Shown: piece by piece, positions 38,347 to 47,700 of the stretch
Position numbering within the stretch: position 1 is the first letter of the stretch
Layout of the letters: each line of letters opens with the position of its first letter
Origin: Nonomuraea cavernae
GTDB lineage: Bacteria; Actinomycetota; Actinomycetes; Streptosporangiales; Streptosporangiaceae
Direction of reading: 5' to 3'
Length of the DNA: 64,000 nt
Assembly: GCF_014646355.1 (NCBI RefSeq)
Contig: NZ_BMNH01000022.1
Location: 62,001-126,000 of the forward strand
The notes under the pieces: generated by a model
What the model was told of the DNA's origin: nothing
Databases searched by the model: none
Seen by the model: only the letters and a program-made list of their open reading frames with translations
Position numbers and translations under genes: made by a program

Positions 38347-38682
38347 ATGCACAACGGGGTGCGCTTCAGCGAACGGACCGTGGCCGCGGGCATCGGCGTC
38401 TGGAAAGACATGGCCGGCGTCCTGAAGAAGGAATGGGACTCGGCAGCCTCCGAGATCGAGGACCACATGTCGGCCGCTCCCTGGGGACAGGGAATGGAGG
38501 GCTTGCAGTTCCAGGCGGCGCTCATGCGGAGCGGCGGCCCCCTGCAGATGGTCAGATCCGGACGCGAGATCATCGACCAGATCGTCCAGGCGGGCTCGAC
38601 CCTGCACCTCACCATCAGCAACTCGGTCGCCACCGACCAGGCAGAGGCGGCGCGCATCAACAGGTTGCTCACCGAGATCTGA
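38347..38682 (+). CDS. WXG100-like small helical protein
   Basis: A 111-residue protein with two long helices broken by APWGQGMEG, a W-G turn where ESAT-6/WXG100 proteins have W-X-G. It has no signal peptide. Size, turn position and location between a YbaB-like gene and a giant protein gene fit a type VII secretion substrate or co-substrate. The sequence match to classical WXG100 is weak, so this is inference from pattern and context. Confidence 0.7.
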   Translation: MHNGVRFSERTVAAGIGVWKDMAGVLKKEWDSAASEIEDHMSAAPWGQGMEGLQFQAALMRSGGPLQMVRSGREIIDQIVQAGSTLHLTISNSVATDQAEAARINRLLTEI

Positions 38683-38747
38683 CACCTGCCGGACCGCCCA
38701 TCGGGCGGCGAGCGGAAACCGGCAGGTGACAAGAACCCGGGGGGGAC

Positions 38748-41700
38748 ATGGCCGGCGGGCCCGTAGACGTCAACACCAGCACCTCTGGCGGCCTGCCGTC
38801 CGCTGGAGAAGGTGGGACGTCGTCCACCGACATCCGGCCCGTCTGGGAGACCGAGTCCTTCCCTGACTGGGTCAACTACGTCCTGATCCCCCTGCTGGCC
38901 TCCGGGCAGTCCTGGCCGAAGGCCAGTGAGAGCGGCCTGTGGGCGATGGCCAAGCCCCACGAGCGGACGATGAACGCCATGGTCACCGCCTTCGATCCGA
39001 CGGCGCAGTCGGTCAAGCTGGTCCTCTCCGGCTGGCAGGCGCCCGCGACACCCGGCTACCTCAGGCAGGTCACCCAGCTGTTCGGGGAGAACACGGGAGC
39101 CGGCGCGCTGGCGAAACAGTCCGACGGCTACTACCGGCAGATCGACGCCTTCGCCCGGGAGACTCAATACTCGAAGATCTCGATCAATGTGGCCTTCTAC
39201 ATCGCCCTCATCGCCGCGTTCATCGCGCTGCTGGCCGCCTTCTTCTCAGCGGGCTCCACCGCCTGGCTGGTGGGCCCGTACGCCGCCGCGGCTCGCAGGG
39301 CCGTCGCCCGCATCCTGGAACTGCTCGCCATCAACGCCGGACGAGGCTTCGTCGCGTCATCGGTGGGCCGGGTGACCGCCCTGGCCGGCCTCTCCCGGTT
39401 GGTCGCCTCGCCGATAGCCCGCGAACGGGTCGAAGAGGTCGGCGAAGAGGTCTACATCGACTACAAATCCCAGGAAGAGCAGCGGAAGATGGGCACTCGG
39501 GAGGGGACGGACTGGAGGAAAATGGCGGCCGCGGCCGTCGGCGCGCTCTTCGGCGCGGACGTCGGCATGAGGCTCGCCAACCGGACCTCCAGACTCGCCG
39601 ACTCGATCCCGGGCATCTCACAGCTGAACCGGATGGCCGGTGACTCGCCCGGCTTCAGCAACGCCCTTCTCCGCTTCCCCGGCCGGGCCATGAGCACCGG
39701 TCTCAACAACACGATCGCCTCACCGGTCGGCAGCCTGGCGGCCAACGCGCTGGTGTACGGGCAGGTGGCGATGCCGGGCACGGACGCGTTCGTCGGCGGG
39801 TTCATGGGCGGTGTCGGCCGTACCGGGACGATCAGCCCGTTCAACCCCGACGTGGCCCTGGCCCTGTCCAACCCGAGCGCGGCGCTCGCCCAGGCCACCG
39901 ACGCGGCGAACCGCACCGACGTGGCCAGGGCGGTCGACCAGGCCATGGCCAACCGTCCCGCCCCAGCCACCGGCCCCACCCCCTCCACGCCGTCGCCGGC
40001 GGGTGTGACGCCTGTGGGGGTGACCCCGGCCGGCCTTCCGGTCCCGTCCGCCTCGCCGACCCCCGCCCCGGCCGCCCCTCAGGCGCCCGGCTCGGTGCCC
40101 CGCCAGACCGGACCGCAACTCCAGCCCGGCCAGCAGCCGGACGCGGCGGCCACGCAGGCCGCTCCCACCGCGCGCACTCCGGCCCAGCCGGCGACGCCGA
40201 GTGTTCAGTCGGGCCCGCAGCCGGCACCCGACCCGGCCACGCAGCCGGACCCGGCCAAGCCCGCCCCCAGCGCCCGGCCGGCGCAGACCGCGCAACCGGA
40301 TCAGACCGCGCGTCAGGATCAGCAGGTCTGGCCGCCTCGCGGCACGGAGAACGCCCCGCTCGTCCAGCCCACGGAGAACCCTCGGCCCGTCCAGCTCACC
40401 GAGAACCTCCAGCCAGGCCAGGACGGACAGACCACAGCCAACCCCCACACCACGGAGAGCCCCCAGACCGCACCGAGCATCCCGCCGGACCAAGCCACCG
40501 CCCAGCCTTCCCCCTGGGCACCGCCCGATCCGGGTATGGCGCCGCAGGCCCCGGTCAACGCGGCGCCCGACCCGGCCGCCCAGCCCACGACCTCCGCCGG
40601 CAGTACCACGACGGCCGGCGGCACCACGGCGCCGACGGCGCCCAACACGCTGTCGGCCGTGATGGCCCAGGCAGCCGTCACGGAGGCGCAGCGCCTGGCC
40701 TTTCCCCATGCGATCCCGCTGCAGGACGGCGGCGTCTTCCTCACCGATGCCAGGGGACGGTCGGTCAGTCTGTCACCGGAGGCGCTGCGACGTACCGAGG
40801 AGCGGCTGACGTCGCGAGCCGCGAACGGCGCGACCGCGAAGCAGCTGGTGGCGGAGGCGGCGGCCGCCCTGGGCGCCGAGATCGCGATCGCGGGCGGCAG
40901 GCCGGCGACCGAGGGCGCCCTTGAGGGCCTCGATCAGCTCGCCGACGCCGATCCGGGCACCGCGCCCGACGCCGCCGACCACAGCCGCGCCTGGAACGAC
41001 GACGTGGAGCACGCGGAGCAGGTCGCCAGCCGGTTGTCTGCCAGGGCTCTCGGTCCCGACGCCGCCGTCCGCGCGGGCTTCTACGACATCGCGGCCCAGG
41101 AGATCATGGACCGGCTGGCGGCTCTCGGCACGCAGCAGGCCACCTCCCCCTCCCCCGCCCCCGAGACCGGCGGCCCGCGGACCGTGCCCGCGCAGCAGAT
41201 CGAGAACTCGCTGTTCCAGCCTCAGCGCCGGCGTCCCGCGCACCACGGCGCGGTGACGGACACGGAGATCCGGGCGGCGATCACGACGGATCTCGACCTG
41301 ACGGACTTCGGCGGCGAGGTGCTGAGCCTGACCTGGGCGGACCCGTCCTCCACCACGATGCTGGTCGAGACCCGCACGCACGGCACCCTGCACTACCGGA
41401 TCAGGATCGGCGGCGTCAGCGGCGACAACGTGGCCGAGTCGGAGATCCGCACGGGCTCGGTCACCGACCCGATCGTCATCAAGATCGCGCCGCGCGCGTC
41501 GAACGAGTCCCTGTACCGGGCGGTGGTGCACGAGATCTCACACGGCGGCCAGACGCGAGCGGCCGCGGCGACGCGGTCGGAGCAGGGCACGGTGCGGCGC
41601 TGGCTGTCGAGGACACGTCCCGTCGAGGGCGTCGACGAGTGCGTCGCGCCGCGGCTCAACGAATTCCGCTTCCTGACCAGGAAGTGGCGCGCGGCCGGCT

Positions 41701-44700
41701 CCATGGACGAGAAGCAGCGCTGGGCGCACGAGATCGACCAGTTGCTCGCCGACCTGCGTGACCGCGGCCAGTCGCCGCCCCTGCCGCCGTGGTCGAGCGG
41801 CAGCGCCGCCGCGCCGCCCCCTGTGACCACACCGCACGCCGACCTGGTCGCGTACGTCCGCCGAACCGTCGATTCGCTCACCGAGACCATCGCCGGATTG
41901 GAGGCACGGTACAACGCCAAGGAGGCGAGCCAGGCAGCGGCCAAGGCGGCGGCCAAGGTGGCGGCGGAACAGGCCCACACAGCCGATGGGCAGAAGGATC
42001 ATGGCGCGCCGGAACGCGCACGGAAGGCGAGAGTCAACGAGGCCAACGAACGCATCATGCTCGAACGGCACCGGCGCATCGCGGAGGCGTACGACACGGC
42101 AGGCGAGTACGCGGACTACGCGCGGAAGGCGTACGAGCTGTTGCTGGCCGAGCTCGAACGGGGCGCCTCGGCCGCCCAGGCCGCCCCGCTGGCAGTGCAG
42201 GCCAAGAGCTGGCTGGACGACTTCCAGCTGGCACTGACCGCGGCGCTGCCCTCGCTGGCGGCCCTGCCCAGCTTCGTCCCGGCGGGCCGGCTGCCGCATC
42301 TGAACAGGCTCACCGAGACGGTCAACGACCTGCTCCAGGAGCGCGGCATCGACGAGATCTTCACCCCCGCCGAGCTGGGCCGCAGGTTGTCCACGGAGTT
42401 CAGCCGGGTCCTGTCGGCCGACGGCGCGTTGATCCGGGTGGGGCGCGACGTGCCCGGCGAGATCCTGATCAAGCTGTCGGTCACCGACCTCGTGGAGGTG
42501 CTCGACCCCGGCAAGATCGCCTCCGAGATCATGCAAGGCGTGCTTCCGCAGGGCGGCCAGACCATCGGCGCCACGGCCAACGCCAACCGCGGCGCCAATG
42601 CGGGTCTCAGGCTGGACCCGTTGATCGCGGCGCTGCCCGACAGCCAGCTCAAGAAGTTCCTTGAGCATCTGGAAATGAGCGCCACGTACAACACAGGCTT
42701 CACGAGCTCGGTGACCGGCAACGCCACCGATTTCGCGCTGGACGGCGCGGTCGAGGACAACCGGGGCGAGTCGGTCCAGTATGACGGCAGGGCCCGATGG
42801 AGTGTCCAGGCCCGCACCTCGTCCAGGGACGGCTGGTCGCCCGAGGCCGTCGTAGACCACGGCTACCACGACGACGTCGGCAGCCTGCGAGCTTACGTGT
42901 CGCACGCGTACATGGACAGCCCGCCGATGAACCCGTTGCGGCTGCCCGCGGACCAGCGCCGGCAGGAGTTCCCCGAACACGTCGTCCTCGGCCTGACCGG
43001 GATGCTCAAGCTCGCCGAGGACACGATGAAGGCTCTGGGCGAGAAGAACTTCCCGCCGGGCAGCGTCGCCCGCCAGCAGGTCCTGACCGCCTTCGTCGAC
43101 GACTTCTACAGCCGCATGGAACACGCGGTGAACGATCCACAGGGTGTCCCCCGGATCATCCACGTGAACGGCCGCCCGTTCGCCCAGTTGTCGTTCCGGG
43201 CCGTGCCCCGGGTGGACACGGCAGAGCCCGTCGGCGCGCCCAGCCGCTCGCACTGGCAGGAGCGGCTGCGCGTCGGGGTCACCAGTGCCACGGGCAACCA
43301 GTCGTTCAGCCGATCCGGGGGCGTGGGCGGCTCGCTCGGCCTCAGGGTGGTGCCGGAGCTCGACGCCGTTCGCGGCGACGACGAGTACACGGTCGCGTCG
43401 GGGCCGAACTTCCGGGGCTCCGCCGGCGCCTCCGCCGCCGACGGGCTGAGCGTGAACGGCGTCACCTACCACCCGAGCGTCCAGCGGTACACCGGTTACA
43501 CCCAGGGTGTGGCGCTGGAGTTCGACTACGAGGTCACGGCTCACCTGATCGATGCCGACAAGCAGCTCGGCCCGATCAGAGGCGAAGGCGGCGGACTGTT
43601 CCGATTCGCGGAGTCGGACGCCTACTGGTACGGCCTGCCCGTCGCCCAGAAGGCCGTTGAGGTCCGCGAGGACGGCACGGTGGTGCATCGCGACGACCCT
43701 GATCCCAAGCCTCCGAAGGGCCGCAAGGGCGAGCTGCCGAGCTTCTACGGCAACGAACCCGGCAAGCTGCGCGGCGCGGGCCCCGCGCTCGTCCGGGGCA
43801 TCGACGACGCCGACCGGCTCCGGAAGGAGACCGAGGACAAGCTGCGCGCCATGGGCGTGCTGGCCCCGCTCGATCCCGAGACCGGAGAGCCGATCTACTC
43901 CTCCGATCTGCTGGAACGGTGGAGCCAGATGGTCAACGAGCGCGAGATCGCCGATCAGCTGGTCAAGCACCGCCTGCAGAGCGGCTACGACCAGGCCGCG
44001 CAGGACGGCATCATGATCGACCTGATAACCCTGCGCAGTGGGCGGGCGCCACGGCACCTCACGCTCCGTGTCACACTCAACCAGCACTTCACCGACGAGC
44101 ATGGCAGGCCGAGATCCAAGTTCGGGGGCATCACCACGGCATACGCCGACGTCAACCTGGACATCGGCTCCGACACCAACGTGTGGTCGCACGCACGCAG
44201 TGAGAACGTGTCAGGCGGCCTGGGTTACGGCGCCAACCATCAAGTGCCCAAGGGGCAGGAGGGAGTCAGCCCCAACGCCGGCGTGGGCGGCGGCCGTGAC
44301 TATTCGCGCACCCTCTCCCACACCATCGGTCTCACGATCAACGGGGTGCAGCTCAACGAGGCCACCGTCCCCCTGGCGATCTTCGACATCCCGCACACCG
44401 CCCGGGTCGAGTTGCTCCATGCCAACGGCGACGTGGAGCAGCTGGCAAGCGTGGACGGGAGTGCCCGGCTGCTGATCTCCAGTGACTCCCTTCCCGAGGA
44501 CGGCACGGAACGGCCCCTGCCTCCGCCGTCCGCGCCGACGCCGACCCCCGACGAGATAATGCGGTACGCGACGATCCAGCACATGGACGTGCCAAACCTC
44601 CTGGACGTGGCCCGGGAGCTGCTTCCGCGAGCAGCACGTCCGGACTCACCCGCCTTCCATCATCTCGCCGAGTTTCTCAACGTCCGCAGCCTCATCGCCC

Positions 44701-47700
44701 ACCCGGAGATGCTTCGCACCCCATATGGCACGGAGCTTGTGATCAGACCCCAGGGCGCCGCGCCGACCAAGGCGTCGATCTCCGTACAGGTCAGAGTGGG
44801 GAAGATGGTGTTCCTGGGTGCGAACAACAACGTCAAAGGCGACATCAACCTCACGCTGTACAGCATGGGCGTCACGGCCGGCCGATCGTCCGGCGGAAAG
44901 GTCGAAGGCTCGGCGGGTGCGAATCTCCAGGACGCCGACGGCTCCGGGGAAGGCGGCAAGGTCGGCGCCGGCCACTCCGGCGGGGAGTCACGATCGCAGT
45001 ACGACCTGTCCATCTACGGCATGGAACGGCTCGGGATCGGGCTGGGCAAGCAGTACGAGTTCCTGACCGATATCGAACTGGACCTCACCGGAGTGGAGGG
45101 GGACGGAACGCAGGTCACCAGGACGGTCGACGGGACCATGCTCTACACGGTGCCGGAGCGTGTCGCCCTGCGCATGTACGCCAAGGGGAGCCTCGATCTG
45201 CCTCTGTACCAGGTGGCGGACGTGGTCGAACGGTTCCTCGACCGCACCTTGCGGCTTGACCGTAGCGTGGCCGTACCACTCGTCAAGCGCTACCTGTCCG
45301 AGTTGTCACAGTCCACGGACTGGATCCCGCTGGCGGCCAGGCATACGCCGGCCGTGCTGATCGGCGGGCTGAAGACGGTCGTGAACGCCGGATCCACGCT
45401 GACGAAGGTGGACGACTTCCTGACCAGGGCCACCGAACTGATCGCTATCCCGCGTGAGGTGGAAATCCCTCGGTGGTTGATGAAATCGATAGGAATCACC
45501 CTCATCGAGGACATCCGCCTGGCACGCGAAGGCACGGACATCGAGCTGCTCAACGCCGTCCGCGACGCCATCGAGGCGGTCGCTCCGGACGTCCTCCAGG
45601 ACCGGGTGATAGCGGACAGCCTCCGCAAGATCTTTGGGGGGACGCGCTGGTGGGGGCCGATCGACAACATCTTCAGCGCGGACGGCCTGCCGCCGCTGCG
45701 CTACTACACCCCCTACGACGAGCTCGGCCGACGAGACAAGGTCGTGGTGACGGTCCGGGCCGAGTTCACCGGCAGGGCCGAGCTCACCGACAGGGCCGAG
45801 CTCGACACGTCGGCGGAACTGCTCGAGACCACGGACGAAGTCGGCAACATCATCCAGGCCTACACCTACAAGGAGCAGGGCAGGTCGGAGACTCGCTGGG
45901 CGTCCAACTCGGTGCACGCCGGCATCGACGTCTCCGGCGAGGGGCACGGCCACAGCCCCGGCGGCAATACCGATCGCAGCCTCTCCAGCAGCGGTTCTTT
46001 CAGCGAGCAGGACACCGGGCTCCAGGGCTACGCCGTTTTCAACGGCATGGACCTGGTCCAGCAACGGATGAAGCTCGTGATCGAGGTTGAGCGGACCCGT
46101 CAGCAGGCACGCGCGGTCGGGCTCACCCCGCTGGAGGAGCCTGCGGGGAAGGTCACCGTCGAGCTCACCGGCCACATGGACCGGTGGATCCAGACCGGGC
46201 TGACCAGGCCCGTGGGGACTCAGCCCGCGGAGCCGGGCAGGACCTTCGACCCCCGGCAGGTGCCTACGATCCACAGCTTCATGGCCAACTCGGTCAAGAC
46301 TGACCTGTACCAGAGGATCAGCGAAGCGCTCAGGAACCCGCGGCTGTTCGGTGAGGCGGTCGAGGTGCTCGACGTGGAGCTGCGCAACCAGCTGTCGGAG
46401 ATGGCGACCACCGCTCTGTTCGAGCGGATGACCGGCGAGCGCGGCCACCCGATCCGGCTTCCCGTGATCGGACTGCGCAATCGCGAGGTGGACGTCTGGG
46501 TCAAGGCGGTGCAGTCCAACCTCCAGGTCCTGGCCCGCGGCCTGCAAGGAGTGGAGATCAGGCAGGTCTATCGTTTCCAGCGGTTGACCGGCTCGTCGTC
46601 CAGCGGCGGTATGGCGTTCCCGGTCGGCGGGAGTTTTGGTCTCTCCGACCCCTCCGGCCTGAACGGCGGCGTCTCCGTCGGTGAGCAGTCCTCGGTCAGC
46701 AGGGCGAACGCCGGGGGCAACCGCAGGGAGATGAGCCGCTTCGAGAGGGACAACGCGGTCATCGTCCAGCTCACCACGGACTATGACCTGACCTTCACCA
46801 GGCAGGCGCTCACCCCTGAAGGGACGAAGTACGAGGCGATGCCCATCCACCTGCCCCGCGCCGCCACGGGCGAGGTGGTCGCCATCATGTCCGAAACCGA
46901 CTACGAGGCGCTGGTAGCGGCCATGGAGGCCGGAGCTCCCCTCGGTCCCGAATGGGAACTCATCCCGGAACCCGCGGTCTCCTGGGGGCCACAGACCAGC
47001 ACGGCGCCGCCGGAGCAGGCGGACCCGGCCAGGCCGTGGGGCTCGCTGATGGACGCCCGGATCAAGGCCAGCCGCTCGGGCACGGACATCAGCATCGACG
47101 TCACCGGACCGGACGGCCGCACGTACACCTACCACATCTCCCCCGACGGGTCGCTGCGCAGCGAGGACGCCAACCGCGCCTTCGCGGAGGCGTTCGCCAC
47201 CCTGTCGCCCGCGTTGGTGGAGCTCGCCGACCGAGCGGGCCTCGACCTGCGCGACCTCTTCGACAACCCCCGAACCCAGGCCACCTTCGCCGACCGGATC
47301 CGCACCGAACTGGCCGCCCGGGGCGTGGACCTGGCCACGCTGGAGGCGCCCACGGTCTGGCCGTCGCGGCCCGTCCTGGTCGGCGAGACCGCGAGCGGCG
47401 GCCGCTCCATGGGCTCGACGGGCGGGGTGGGCGCGCCGGAGGTCGCCGGCTCCGCGTTCATCGCCGACGGCAGAGCGCCGCACCTGCCGGACGCGACGCT
47501 CGACGAGCTCAAGGAGGCGACGGCACGCGATCTGAGGATCTCCGACTTCGGCGGGAAGCTGCTCGGTCTCTCCTGGTCTGGATCGACGCTGACGGTGGAG
47601 ACCCAGGCGTGGGGGACACTCACCTTCCAGGTCGAGGTCGGCGAGGTACCGCCGGGCCGGGTGGCCATGACGGACCCCAAGACGGGCCGCATGGTGGTGT

